A stretch of 64,000 nt of DNA from Armillaria gallica (lineage: Eukaryota; Basidiomycota; Agaricomycetes; Agaricales; Physalacriaceae): NCBI GenBank assembly GCA_037576215.1, contig JBANDB010000001.1:3038001-3102000 (forward strand), given 5' to 3'. Within the stretch, counting starts at the first letter, position 1; each line of letters opens with the position of its first letter. The translations under genes were made by a program, and so were the position numbers. Positions 35,075-45,008 of the stretch are shown piece after piece. The notes under the pieces are model-generated. The model worked only from the letters and a program-made list of their open reading frames with translations, made no database searches and had not been told where the DNA came from.

Positions 35075-35700
35075 TAGGGGTGGTCAGAGTTGCAATTCTG
35101 ACTGCAATTTTGACTGCAATTCTGACAACAATTCTGACAATGATTCTTGACACGATTATGGTGACAGAATTGTGCAGAATTGTGCAGAATTGTTGAACTG
35201 CCTCTTGGAGGCAGTTCAATGATTCTTGTGATTCTCAGTCATGGTGATTCTCATCTGATTATCCCTAACATCAAAAGCTTAGTACCTTGCATAAACCACT
35301 TCTTGTTCTCTTTAAATATTTTCTTCATCCAGATCTACTGCCTATACAAATGGATAAACTTCCTAACCAGCACAGTTAGAACAAAACTCAAAAAGCTCTT
35401 GAAGATACTACAGCTGACATTGAGGAGACCAACCAGGAATCCAAATATCCTGCTAAAAAGTTGAGGTCCATGAAGACCACACCTGTGCAATGGCACACAG
35501 GGTGAGAAACTGTGAACAACTGTCAACACCAGAAAGGGAAGAAGCAGTGGTCTATGGTACAGTATAATCAACATGAGAATCACCCTCAGAATCGTCAGAG
35601 AAGTAAGGGTGGTCAGAGTTCCACATGATTCTCCCATGATTACACAACCAGAATTGTGCCAGAATTGCTACATAACCACAACTCTGACTGCCTCTAATAT
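35075..35700. repeat. cluster of short TCAGAGTTG / CAATTCTGAC repeats
   Basis: GGGTGGTCAGAGTT occurs at about 35077 and 35611 in direct orientation, and its diverged reverse form (AACTCTGACTGCCTCT) at about 35680. Between them lie runs of AATTCTGACTGCAATT-type 12-mers (35090-35190). Two short nested inverted-repeat elements are possible (about 35075-35212 and 35608-35696), but no matching target duplications were found. Confidence 0.4.
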
Positions 35701-35989
35701 GGCCCTATATGTTAATGACAAGTCAATGCATGCCAGCATGTAACTCACACTAGCTTATAAGAGCAGATTTCAGTAAGCTGGTATTTCAAAGCAAAGTAAG
35801 TGCCTTATACTCTTGGTGTGATACCTGCAAGGCCTTACAATTGATTATAATAATTGGGATGAGCCAGTGATTGTTGCAGGCCACTGTACTTGGGCCAAGT
35901 GATTGTCTGTGATGAGAAGCAATCAACATTCTTTGTGGTGAATGATGCACCACATCATATTTTCATTTTCCTGAGTTATTATGCACAGT

Positions 35990-37380
35990 GTAAGGGCGAC
36001 AACTATGGTTCTCCTAACCCTTTCAGTACTCCGCCACCCGACGACCTTCTACGTCACCGAAGGACAGGCATATTCGACGGATACCGGGAGAATCCGGATC
36101 CACACACCCCAGCACCTCAACCCACCTCCAACGGGGAACAAACGGACGCCACGGGATCTGATGATTCTGGAGGCGAAACCGATACCCCCACTCATCCTTC
36201 GAACCGACACAACCAGGGTGACGATGGATCCGACTCCCAACCAGGTAGCCCGAACAGACCCGGAGGCCCCGGTGGCCCCAATGGACCAGGAGGACCAGGT
36301 GGCCCTGGTGGTCCTGGTGGTCCTGGCGGTCCCGGAGGTCCGGGAGGTCCCAATGGACCAGGAGGACCGGGCGGGTCCGACAACAATACTCCCAACGAGC
36401 AAGAATTCTTACGAGAATTCATGAACCTGTTGCGCGGGGTTTCCACTTCGCTAAACAATCCTCGACCCAACAACATCCGTACCAAGGTCAAAGAACCTGA
36501 TACATTTGACGGCTCCGACCCGCGGAAGCTTAAGGCTTTCATTGTCTCCCTTCAGTTGAACTTTAATGACAGACCCACTGCTTTTGCGGCGGATGCCAGT
36601 AAAGTCAACTATGCCATCTCCTTTCTTTCCGGCACCGCTCTTGACTGGTTTGAACCAGACATCCTCCGTCCCAATCCGCTGAATCTGCCAGCATGGCAAT
36701 ACTCTTACGCCGCCTTCCTTGACGAACTCCAAACAAATTTTGGCCCTTTTGATGCCATCGGAGATGCCGAGGATGCCCTGGAACATCTCCGGATGCGCGA
36801 CGGAGACCGAATCATGAAGTATATGGTTCAGTTCAACCAATACGCATCCCAAGTCGGTTACGGCGACAATTCCCTCCGCCATGCTTTCTACCATGGACTT
36901 TGCACACGCATCAAGGACGATATGGCTCACCACGGGAAGCCTAACAGTCTCTGTGACATGCGCTTCCTAGCCCAAGAACTCGACGCTCGCTACTGGACTC
37001 GGAGGACCGAGATATCCCGTGAAAACCGGGAAAACAAGTCCTCCGGTTCATATTCCAACAACCCTAAACCTAAGGGTTCCAATTCCAATGCAAGCTCCTC
37101 GGCTGCCGGATCGACTCCGAAGTCTTCCGATTCCAACTCCTCGGGATCCGCTTCCAACCCCAAGCCCTATGCTGATAAGCTAGGTAAAGACGGCCGTCTT
37201 ACTCAAGAAGAAAAGGACCGCCGCCGAAAGAACAATCTCTGTATGTTCTGTGGAAGCAAGCACAAGACCGAGGACTGCAACAAACGCAAAGCCACGGCCT
37301 CCGCTAAGGGCCGTGCTGCGGAAGTTGAAGAACCCGCTCCTGCTTCTGAGGATCCGGCTCCGACGGAGTCGGAAAACTAG
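35990..37380 (+). CDS. gag: Gag polyprotein (no start codon, partial)
   Basis: The open frame ends at TAG 37378-37380. After an N-terminal Pro/Asp-rich part comes a run of Gly-Gly-Pro triplets (36260-36380), unusual for its length. The capsid-like Retrotrans_gag core follows, from [20 protein letters not shown] through DWFEP and [15 protein letters not shown] to [16 protein letters not shown]. Near the C-terminus is a Ser/Asn-rich linker and one zinc knuckle, [13 protein letters not shown] (Cys-x2-Cys-x3-His-x4-Cys, near 37240-37280), which binds RNA. The first in-frame ATG is only at 36421, inside the conserved region, so the true N-terminus is missing. The pol frame lies -1 relative to Gag and stays open across the Gag stop, which suggests -1 frameshifting, though GGAAAAC before the stop is not a canonical slippery site. 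Confidence 0.85.
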
Positions 37381-37382
37381 AA

Positions 37383-39713
37383 GGCAGCCCTGTATCCTCC
37401 GTGCGAGATCAGGGTTGCGTTGACTGTAATCGCACATCGGAGGTTGTCACCCTCAACGCCGCCGCTCTTTCCAACCATTCACTAACCATATCACTCTCTT
37501 CTGAAGTCGGCTCCGGTACGGAGTCCAATGACTCTCCAATCATTACTATCCTTCGTTTTCTTGCCTTGGTTGACTCCGGTTCTAGCCACTGTTTCGTCGA
37601 CTCTAAATACGTTGAGGATCACAACCTTCCTACCAGACCTATCCCTCCTGTTCAACTTCGGCTTCTTGACGGCTCCGCCGGATCTCACATTTCTCAATCC
37701 ATTACCCTTCCAGTCCGTTTCCCTTCCGGAAACATCATCTCTATTGACTTCTATGTCACTCGTCTAGATTCATCCTGTAACATTGTTCTGGGATACAACT
37801 GGCTCTCCCGCTGCAATCTGTTGATTGACTGGGCAAAGCACAGTATCACTTTCCGTTCACCATTACCAGGTGTCTCTTCCCCTGCAAGCGCTTCCACGGT
37901 CTCCGATGCAACTGCATCTAACCGCGCGGACATTCCTCGTCCAACTCCTAATCCCATTCCAACCCTGGCTTCCCAGCCAACTCCGAGATCCCGACGGACT
38001 CCGCCGCCATACGAACCCATCTATTCCTACCCTACCATCCCTTCCTTTTCTGCATCGGTTATCCCCAAGATATCTATCATCTCCGCGGCCGCTTTTGTTC
38101 GAGCATGTGCTGAAGATGGAGCTCAACAATACACCCTCCAACCTTCTGCACCTAGCATCAGCGGAATGGCCAGTTCCACGGCCCCACCGGATATGACAGA
38201 CGTACCAGCAGAATATCACGACTTTGCTGATGTTTTCAGTGACTCGCTCTCCGAGAAACTCCCCGAGCATAGACCATACGACCTCAAGATCAATATTGAG
38301 GAAGGAACATCTCCTCCGCTTGGGCCAATTTACTCCCTCTCGGAGTCCGAGCTCAAAGCTTTACGTGAGTTTATTGACGATAATCTCCGTAGTGGATTCA
38401 TCACACCCTCACGTTCTCCCCACGGAGCTCCTGTGCTTTTTGTCAAGAAAAAGACCGGAGAACTCCGTCTTTGTGTCGATTTCCGTGGCTTAAACAAGAT
38501 ATCCAAGAAAGACCGCTATCCCCTTCCACTCATTTCCGACCTCCTCGACTCCGCGCGCTCCACTCGCATCTATACCAAACTTGATCTCCGACATGCTTAT
38601 CATCTCGTACGCATAGCTGAAGGTGATGAATGGAAAACAGCCTTCCGGACCCGTTACGGCTCCTTCGAATGGCGTGTCATGCCTTTTGGGCTCACCAATG
38701 CTCCCGCGGCGTTCCAACGCTTCGTGAACGACATTTTTGCTGACATGCTTGATGTTTCGGTAGTCGTATACCTCGACGACATCCTCATCTACTCCAATGA
38801 CCCCGCGGAGCACCGGCAACACGTACGCGAGGTCCTACGCAGATTAAGAGCAAACGGGCTCTACTGCAAAGGATCCAAATGCGAGTTTCACCGGGATTCC
38901 GTGGAATATCTAGGCTACATTCTCTCACCGGAGGGCCTCCGCATGTCCGAAGACAAGGTCAAGGCCATTTTAGATTGGCCGGTTCCACGGAAAGTTAAGG
39001 ATATCCAATCCTTCCTCGGCTTCGCCAATTTCTACCGCCGTTTCATCCACGAGTACAGTGACATCATTATTCCTTTAACTCGCCTCACACGCAAAGGAAC
39101 TCCGTGGAAATTCGACGACAAGTGCATGGCCGCTTTCAATGAACTAAAGCAAGCCTTCACTCACGCTCCTATCCTTACCCATTGGGTCCCCGACTGGCAA
39201 TTAGTCATGGAAACCGACGCCTCCGACTACGCCATTGCTGCTATCCTCTCTATCTACCTTGACGATGGCAAAATCCACCCTATCGCTTTCCTATCCCGGA
39301 GCCTCCACAATGCTGAACTCAACTACGACACCCATGATAAAGAGCTTCTAGCCATCTTTGAAGCCTTTAAATACTGGCGTCACTACCTCGAAGGCTCCGC
39401 GGAACCGATCGACGTCGTAACAGACCACAAGAATCTTGAATATTTCTCAACCACCAAGATTCTCACCCGACGGCAAGTCCGGTGGTCTGAATACCTATCC
39501 CAATTCAATCTAGTAATCCGCTTCCGCCCGGGGAAACTCGGAGGAAAACCGGACGCACTCACTAGACGATGGGACGTCTATCCAAAAGAGGGGGATAGTC
39601 AATACGCAGCAGTCAATCCTCACAATTTCCGCCCTGTATTCACTCAAGAACAACTCTCCGCGTCTCTCCGCGCTACTTTCCTCGAAGGCCTACCCTCCGT
39701 GCTAGTGCTATAA
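37383..39713 (+). CDS. pol: Pol part 1: protease, reverse transcriptase, RNase H
   Basis: Domains in order: an aspartic protease with LVDSGSSHCF (Asp-Ser-Gly near 37570) and NIVLGYNWL; a Pro-rich linker; reverse transcriptase with the VLFVKKKTGELRLCVDFRGL block, LDLRHAYHLVRI, MPFGLTNAPAAFQRFVND and the catalytic YLDD (38769-38780); then RNase H with METDASDYAIAAIL, DKELLAIFEAFKYWRHYL and VTDHKNLEYF. No internal stops. The frame ends at TAA 39711-39713 because one C is missing near 39690: GAAGGCCTACC instead of the GAAGGCCCTACC needed to continue into the integrase frame, which is open from 39689 (PTLRASAI before the ATG). It is otherwise a full-length Ty3/gypsy Pol, so the copy is only one base from an open Pol reading frame. 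Confidence 0.9.
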   Translation, partial: GSPVSSVRDQGCVDCNRTSEVVTLNAAALSNHSLTISLSSEVGSGTESNDSPIITILRFLALVDSGSSHCFVDSKYVEDHNLPTRPIPPVQLRLLDGSAGSHISQSITLPVRFPSGNIISIDFYVTRLDSSCNIVLGYNWLSRCNLLIDWAKHSITFRSPLPGVSSPASASTVSDATASNRADIPRPTPNPIPTLASQPTPRSRRTPPPYEPIYSYPTIPSFSASVIPKISIISAAAFVRACAEDGAQQYTLQPSAPSISGMASSTAPPDMTDVPAEYHDFADVFSDSLSEKLPEHRPYDLKINIEEGTSPPLGPIYSLSESELKALREFIDDNLRSGFITPSRSPHGAPVLFVKKKTGELRLCVDFRGLNKISKKDRYPLPLISDLLDSARSTRIYTKLDLRHAYHLVRIAEGDEWKTAFRTRYGSFEWRVMPFGLTNAPAAFQRFVNDIFADMLDVSVVVYLDDILIYSNDPAEHRQHVREVLRRLRANGLYCKGSKCEFHRDSVEYLGYILSPEGLRMSEDKVKAILDWPVPRKVKDIQSFLGFANFYRRFIHEYSDIIIPLTRLTRKGTPWKFDDKCMAAFNELKQAFTHAPILTHWVPDWQLVMETDASDYAIAAILSIYLDDGKIHPIAFLSRSLHNAELNYDTHDKELLAIFEAFKYWRHYLEGSAEPIDVVTDHKNLEYFSTTKILTRRQVRWSEYLSQFNLVIRFRPGKLGGKPDALTRRWDVYPKEGDSQYAAVNPHNFRPVFTQEQLSASLRATFLEGLPSVLVL

Positions 39714-41221
39714 TGGATATTGACAAGCTTCATTTAGACATAAAGCAAGCACAATCATCCAACTCCGTGGCCTCCGACGGTTTCCGTCAGGCCCAATCCT
39801 CCACTCCCACTTCCCCCTCTCGGTGGTCCGTAGATGAATCAGACATCCTCTGTCTTGATAATTGCATCTATGTGCCGGACTCCGAGGATCTCCGTCTCCG
39901 TGTCCTACAGAATAATCACGATCACATCTTGGCAGGTCATTTTGGTCAAAATCGGACCTTGGAATTAGTCCGACGGAACTATACCTGGCCACAGATGCGT
40001 GAATATGTTCGCCACTACGTCAAATCTTGTACGGTTTGCGGTCGCAACAAGACACCTAGACACCGCCCTTACGGTTTACTTAAACCCTTGCCGGTTCCGG
40101 AACGTCCGTGGGATTCCATTTCAATGGATTTCATCGAACAGTTACCGGACTCCAACGGATTCACTGCTATCCTTGTAGTAATCGACCGCGCAAGCAAGCA
40201 AGCCATCTTTATCCCTACACACGACACCATTAATTCCGAAGAACTCGCCTGGTTATTCGTCATTCATGTTTTCTCCAAGCATGGCGTCCCTAACCACATC
40301 ACCTCTGACCGCGGCTCCGAATTTGTCTCCCAATTCACGCGCGCCCTTGCTAAAGCCTTGGACATGGAACTTCACTTCACTTCTGGATATCATCTGGAGG
40401 CCGACGGGCAAACGGAACGTGCAAACCAAACCTTGGAACAGTACATCCGCATTTATTGTTCTTATCAACAGGACAACTGGGATTTACTACTACCCATCGC
40501 AGAGTTTGCATACAACAATGCTCCGAACGCCTCCACCGGAATTTCTCCATTCTTTGCCAACAAAGGCTACCACCCTAATATCACTGTTCATCCTGAACGT
40601 GATATCACTTCCGCTCGGGCCCGTGACTTTGTAGTCAACCTTGATGAACTACACCAATTCCTACACGACGAAATCACCCAGGCGCAGTCTCGCTACAAGA
40701 TCCAAGCAGACAAGCGCCGAAATCCGGCTCCTCCTTTCAAAGTAGGTGACAAAGTCTATCTTAGCTCCAAGCATATCAAGACTACTCGCCCTACTGTGAA
40801 ATTCGCGGAGAAATTCCTTGGCCCATTCGAAATCATAGCTCAACCAGGCTCCCATTCCTTCACTCTCAAGCTCCCGTCGGACCTCCGTGCCATTCACCCT
40901 GTCTTCCACGTATCGCAACTGGAACCTGTAGAAGAAAACACTATCCCTAATCGCACTCAGCCTCCGCCGCCTCCGGTGGAAGTTGACAGTGAAGAGCAGT
41001 ACGAAATAGCTCAGATCCTCGACTCCAAAATAGACCGCCGGTTCCGGTGCCCTCTTCTCTACAGGATTCAATGGTTAGGTTATGAAGGCACCGACGAGGA
41101 ATTTGCTTGGTTACCGGCTACCGAATTCTCCGCGAACGAATTCATTGACGATTTCCACCGTCGCTACCCAGACAAACCAGGACCTTTAGCCAAAGTCACC
41201 ATCCGAAAATCCACCCTCTAA
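39713..41221 (+). CDS. pol: Pol part 2: integrase and chromodomain
   Basis: Begins at an ATG that overlaps the previous stop (TAATG at 39711-39715), a by-product of the frameshift. The integrase zinc-binding part shows His-x-His spacing and CTVCGRNK. The catalytic core shows DSISMDFIEQLP (first Asp), ITSDRGSEFVSQF (second Asp) and ADGQTERANQTLEQYI (Glu). Next comes the C-terminal part with FKVGDKVYLSSKHIKT and HPVFHVSQLEPV. The chromodomain (YEIAQILDSKIDRR, YRIQWLGYEGTDEEFAWLP) marks the chromovirus branch of Ty3/gypsy, where it guides integration to chromatin marks. The frame is complete to TAA 41219-41221. Confidence 0.9.
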   Translation: MDIDKLHLDIKQAQSSNSVASDGFRQAQSSTPTSPSRWSVDESDILCLDNCIYVPDSEDLRLRVLQNNHDHILAGHFGQNRTLELVRRNYTWPQMREYVRHYVKSCTVCGRNKTPRHRPYGLLKPLPVPERPWDSISMDFIEQLPDSNGFTAILVVIDRASKQAIFIPTHDTINSEELAWLFVIHVFSKHGVPNHITSDRGSEFVSQFTRALAKALDMELHFTSGYHLEADGQTERANQTLEQYIRIYCSYQQDNWDLLLPIAEFAYNNAPNASTGISPFFANKGYHPNITVHPERDITSARARDFVVNLDELHQFLHDEITQAQSRYKIQADKRRNPAPPFKVGDKVYLSSKHIKTTRPTVKFAEKFLGPFEIIAQPGSHSFTLKLPSDLRAIHPVFHVSQLEPVEENTIPNRTQPPPPPVEVDSEEQYEIAQILDSKIDRRFRCPLLYRIQWLGYEGTDEEFAWLPATEFSANEFIDDFHRRYPDKPGPLAKVTIRKSTL

Positions 41222-41480
41222 TTTCTCCCTCCGTTTCACCCTGTAACATCATCGGTTTCCATCGGCTCCGACCTTTTCTATTTCAAATCAAATCCACAAA
41301 AACTATTGCAAATTCGTTTCCTAATCGGGAACGGAACCCGTCGGCTCCATTCTCACTCTCTTCCATTCCTAACTCCAACTCCAAGAAAATCAATATAATT
41401 ATGGGACCTCTGGGGCCCGGCGATGTACAATACTAGCAAGAAATTACGGGTACAAAATTATATAACAAGGCAAGCAACGT
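41222..41480. other. spacer between convergent pol and the antisense gene
   Basis: About 260 bp separate the pol stop from the antisense stop; both transcripts would end here. I see no clear poly(A) signal on either strand beyond AT-rich runs near 41280-41300 and 41390. Confidence 0.4.
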
Positions 41481-43216
41481 TCAGGAAGCTTCGGCGCCGG
41501 ACGGACCTGCCATATCTACATCTTCTACTTCCCCCTCAAGCTCCTGTACCAACATCGGCTCCAAATCCTCGTACATTTCTCCTTCACTCTCCACCTCGAT
41601 CCCATTCTCACGATTATACGCCCTCATCCGCGCCGTCGCCTGCCGCCGGAGCTCCTTTTCGGCCTCTTCCTCTGGGTCCACATCAGGCATGGGCATTTTA
41701 ATCAAGACGTCCAATTCCGGAATGCCGATGGACTCCGCGCCCGGGACCATATCCTCCCTAACTTCCTCCTCCAAGTCCAACGGCTCGTCCGAATCCTCCA
41801 CCCGGTACCCTTCCTGGTCCTTCAACAACCGTTTCCATAACTGCCATTCCTTGCGGCATCCGTGCGCATTATAGAAGTCCCGGCGGGCCCGTAGGAACTT
41901 GTTGCGAGCCAGCATCTGCTCATGCAACCCGGCGGTGCCAATTTGACCAACCCAGAAGGACTTGTTCAGAATCTCATAGGGATCCTCCATTCCCAGCGGC
42001 ATATCCGCGGTCAACGCCTGTAAACCTTTGCCCTTGATAATAGCCATATCCCTATCAAGACGTTGCTTGGCCATTTGACGCAACGCCTCGCTATAGATAT
42101 CGCCCATCTTGCAGAGCTCCAGTCGGGACGCCTCGAATTCGGCTCTCAAAGACTCGGAAGGGAGGTCCTTGGGGTACTTGACGTCGTAATCTGGATGGTA
42201 ATCATCCATTAGGTCCTCTACCCTTTCTGCAACCTTATCCACCTTCTCCTCCAAACGCGCCAATCGGGAAGAAATATCCTGAAGGATGTCCAGCATACTA
42301 CCGGAATCCGCGGGGCCACCTTCATCGCCACTCTTGTTAAACGAACACTGAGCTTTCTTGACGCGACAACGCTGACAGGTTCGAAGCGCGCCGCGGATGA
42401 AACAGGCGGTTTTGTCAGCACGACACTTGCCACAGCGTCCTAACCCAAGTCAGCAAACAGGCCGGAGCTCCGACGGTTCCACATACCGTTACCAGTCAAG
42501 ACCTTATCACCGGCCTGAGGTACAGGCTCTGTCTTCAAACGTTTGGGTGACGACGGCCCTGCCGAAGCAGCCCCACCTCCCTCACTATCCTCCACCACAC
42601 TTGCGGACCGGAATTTACGCTTTTGAGGCTCTGCGGTATCCGCCCTCCTCTTTCCCTTCGCAATCTCCCTCTTCCTTTTCAATGCAGCCATCGCGACAGT
42701 CTTCGGGTCCGAGGGATCCGCCTCGGAATCACCGTCACTCGCCGACGGGGCACCAGCAGCCTTCAAAGCCAACTCGTTCGCCTCATCCTCGCGTTCTTTC
42801 TCCCTCTCTTTTTCCGCCTGTTCCTCCAAGTCAGCCAGACGCTGACGCTCCGCGGCCTCCTGCTTCTCCCTCTCCAAGGCCAGCTCTTTTTCTTTTTCGG
42901 CCTCCAGTCGGAGCCGCTCTTCCTCCTGCCTCTGCTCCTCCGCTTTCCTCTCAGCCTCTTCCTTCTCTTTCTTCAAGGCCTCAACCTTCAGCAGACGCGC
43001 CAACTTATCCTGCTTCAATTTCTCCGCCCGGGCCTCCTTTGCTCGTGCAGCCTTCCAGTCATCATGTCGACCTACGGCGTCCTCATAACGCTCCTCCGCG
43101 GCGGTCCGCTCCTCCGTCAAGGTCTTGTAATCTTCAAAGGAAAGATCGGGAGGCGTTGGTGCCGACTCGTAGGGCTCGGGAGTTACGGAGTCGCAATACT
43201 TGACGGGCGCTGCCAT
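41481..43216 (-). CDS. retrotransposon antisense accessory protein, coiled coil plus Zn2Cys6-like cluster
   Basis: Two exons: 43216-42487 and 42439-41481, with a 47-bp GT..AG intron (donor GTATGT). Joined they give about 562 residues. The N-terminal part (KYCDSVTPEPYESAPTPPDL) is followed by a long charged helix (residues about 30-150, rich in Glu/Lys/Arg/Ala) typical of a coiled coil, then a basic KRKRE-IAKGKRRA patch. Right after the splice junction lies CGKCRADKTAC-x8-CQRCRVKKAQC, spacing Cys-x2-Cys-x6-Cys-x8-Cys-x2-Cys-x6-Cys. This matches the fungal Zn2Cys6 DNA-binding pattern. A second coiled coil (ISSRLARLEEKVDKVAERVE) follows, then an acidic C-terminus. It lies between pol and the polypurine tract, antisense to both, and a decayed second copy in the same place (56.3-61.9 kb) shows it travels with the element. 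Nuclear DNA binding is inferred; the function is unknown. Confidence 0.78.
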
Positions 43217-43366
43217 GTTTCTCGTTGAGGAAAGAAGAAGCGAGGAAAAAAAAGAGGGATGATGAAGGTAGGAGGTTAAGTTGCAAAATTCCCATGGTCA
43301 AATTTCGTGCATGCATACCTATACTGATCGGCCATCGGGATCAGCGCTCTTGAGGGCAAGAACGCT

Positions 43367-43379
43367 AAGGGAGGGATAC
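43367..43379 (+). promoter_or_regulatory. polypurine tract
   Basis: AAGGGAGGGATAC directly before the LTR start TGTTACG. The related element has AAGGGGGGGATAC in the same position (56169-56181, minus strand). Confidence 0.75.
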
Positions 43380-43502
43380 TGTTACGCGCATGCCGCGGAC
43401 CTCCGCTTCACACTGACTTCACGCAGAAACTTCACCTCAACAAATCACACCATCGGACCTCCACGGCCCCCGGCCGCTTACCATTTACTTACTCCATTTA
43501 AG
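43380..43502 (+). mobile_element. 3' LTR of the Ty3/gypsy element (partial)
   Basis: Starts TGTTACGCGCATGCCGCG and is collinear with the reverse complement of 56050-56168 as far as CTTACTCCATTTAA. Beyond that the two differ. No CA terminus or target duplication was identified, so the LTR is probably truncated here. Confidence 0.65.
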
Positions 43503-43644
43503 GGTCCAAAAGATAGGAGAGATTACAAAGATTTTGGTACTCTATAGTTGGTTGAAAAATAATTAGGAATACAGTAATGAGGAAGGATAATATGTCAGAA
43601 AATGATAGTCTATATCTACTCTAGTCTCTCAACCCAACTCTCAG

Positions 43645-44938
43645 TCATTCATCTTGAACACAATTATGTCTTTCCACAACTATCATAAGCTCATCTGACT
43701 GCTGCTGTTGAGCTTCAATGTCAGTTTCAATGACTGTGCTTCCTATGGTAGATTCTTGGAAGCTTGTTGTGCCAACTTCTGAAGGTGCCTGGAAATGAAG
43801 TGATGACACAGTACTTTGATCATAGTCATCATTGGGGTGTGTATGTCCTGCTGCTGCTCGACCAATAAGGAGTGTGGGTGCTACTCCCTACATAAGGTGT
43901 TTGATCAATGACAAGGGAGTCTGGGGCCCAGGGCTAAGAACACACCTTTGTGATACTAGCTATGGCATCAAGATAACACCATCCAAAATTGTCGCAAATA
44001 ATAAGAGCCAGATATAAAATCAGACATATTGAATAGAGAGCTGAGGATTCAACAAGCACTTCAATGCAATGACTATACACTCTCAATCGGCCACCTGCTC
44101 CACACTTAACCCCAGTAACAGTCAAAATGCGGTAAATGATAAGGAGGGTGCACCATAATGTTGTTACCAGGATGAAGGCTGCATAGAGTGTTGGGAATGT
44201 TACTCTGAGTGTATTGATGTAGTTGTAGTAGATTTCAGTGATTTTCAACCCTACACAGAAGGTTGAATATACTAAGAGAGTAGATGTGAGTAATCACTTT
44301 ACCAGTTGCAACAATTATGGAAAGGATGGGAAGCAGAACAATGGGCCAGCACCATCCCCAGACTATCCCACAGCACCAAATCTAGAATCAGGACTCAGAA
44401 CAATGATGAGTGGATGTGGATTCCCCACAGAGTCACACCCACCATATATAAGTCTGTAAGAATGGTACTCATGGAGGCTGTGATGCCCCCTGCCAAATAG
44501 ACTGATTGGGCTGGACCATTGAGCCACAAATATACACTCCAAAAGCTTTTCCCATTTTCTATGAATGCAGAGTGCTCATATGACCATTCAGCAGCAAAAT
44601 TGACAGTAATCAGAGCATGGAGGAGAATGATAACCACAACCAGAGCTTGTCGGATCCGCAAACATTTACTAATAACTGCACCATATAACTTCAGCTTGGA
44701 TGCCATAGTGCAGATGATCCTGGCTCACAGATATTCCACAAGGTAACAGCAAGAATACCTGTGTATATGCCTATGCCTGTCATTGACCAGCACCCACATA
44801 TGAAGACACAAAGTGATGCTGCTCACCATACAATAGTGCCATTAGGATCATTGAGTTCAACTGAGCATCAAGAAATTGAAATCCCAAAGCCTTGTCATCG
44901 TCACTAAGATCTGACGGAATATCTGCCTGAGTTGACAT
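43645..44938 (-). CDS. seven-segment membrane protein, copy 9 (CpG-depleted)
   Basis: ATG 44938 starts MSTQADIPSDLSDDDKAL. Exons follow the array model: GIYTGILAVTLWNI; FISKCLRIRQALVVVIILLH; IWCCGIVWGWCWPIVLLPIL; AAFILVTTLWCTLLIIYRIL with VLVESSALYSICLILYLA; then GVAPTLLIGRAAAGHTHPND. As in copy 8 there is no seventh exon; exon 6 runs to TGA 43645-43647 with a Gln-rich tail (EAQQQQSDE). No stop or frameshift was seen and all introns are GT..AG. CpG is scarce: where copy 3 has WGRRW this copy has WGWCW, as expected from CGG to TGG and CGC to TGC. The gene keeps its frame in a methylation-scarred region. It lies 140 bp beyond the retrotransposon end. Confidence 0.72.
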
Positions 44939-44999
44939 AGAGGAAAGTAAGTGTGCAATGGAGCAACGGTTTATGAGAATGAAATATGAAACCTCCCAT

Positions 45000-45008
45000 T
45001 ATATAAAG
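45000..45008 (-). promoter_or_regulatory. TATA box of copy 9
   Basis: TTTATATAA on the minus strand about 65 bp upstream of the ATG, same form as copy 7. Confidence 0.5.

Larger units (their letters stand above)
35985..43502 (+). mobile_element. Ty3/gypsy LTR retrotransposon, 5'-truncated, with antisense accessory gene
   Basis: Order: Gag, then protease, reverse transcriptase, RNase H, integrase and chromodomain on the plus strand, then a minus-strand gene, then a polypurine tract and the start of a 3' LTR. No 5' LTR or primer-binding site is visible to the left. The Gag frame has no ATG before the capsid core, and the sequence changes abruptly from CpG-poor to CpG-rich near 35985. Homology to the second copy's LTR ends at about 43502, so the 3' LTR also seems cut. 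Both flanks are CpG-poor, so a CpG-rich and therefore younger element sits inside old decayed DNA. Confidence 0.85.

Noticed and set aside
35075..35696. A 620-bp MITE with TAGGGGTGGTCAGAGTTG-like ends
   Set aside because: The right end matches only partly (TAGAGGCAGTCAGAGTTG) and the 8-bp flanks differ (TGTCACAA versus ATATGGCC), so I list only a repeat cluster.
35890..35988. N-terminal extension of Gag starting at a TTG
   Set aside because: No ATG, CpG-poor composition unlike the rest of gag, and no resemblance to Gag N-termini; this is flanking DNA.
36049..36542. Collagen-like Gly-Pro frames on both strands near 36.3 kb
   Set aside because: They are shadows of the GGP repeat in gag; only the gag frame continues into a known domain.
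37365..37385. Canonical -1 slippery heptamer at the gag-pol border
   Set aside because: GGAAAAC does not follow the X-XXY-YYZ rule; frameshifting is inferred from the frames only.
42397..43228. Long plus-strand frames (268 and 201 codons) opposite the accessory gene
   Set aside because: They are Pro/Ser/Leu-rich shadows of the minus-strand coiled coil, whose splice sites and second copy support the minus strand.
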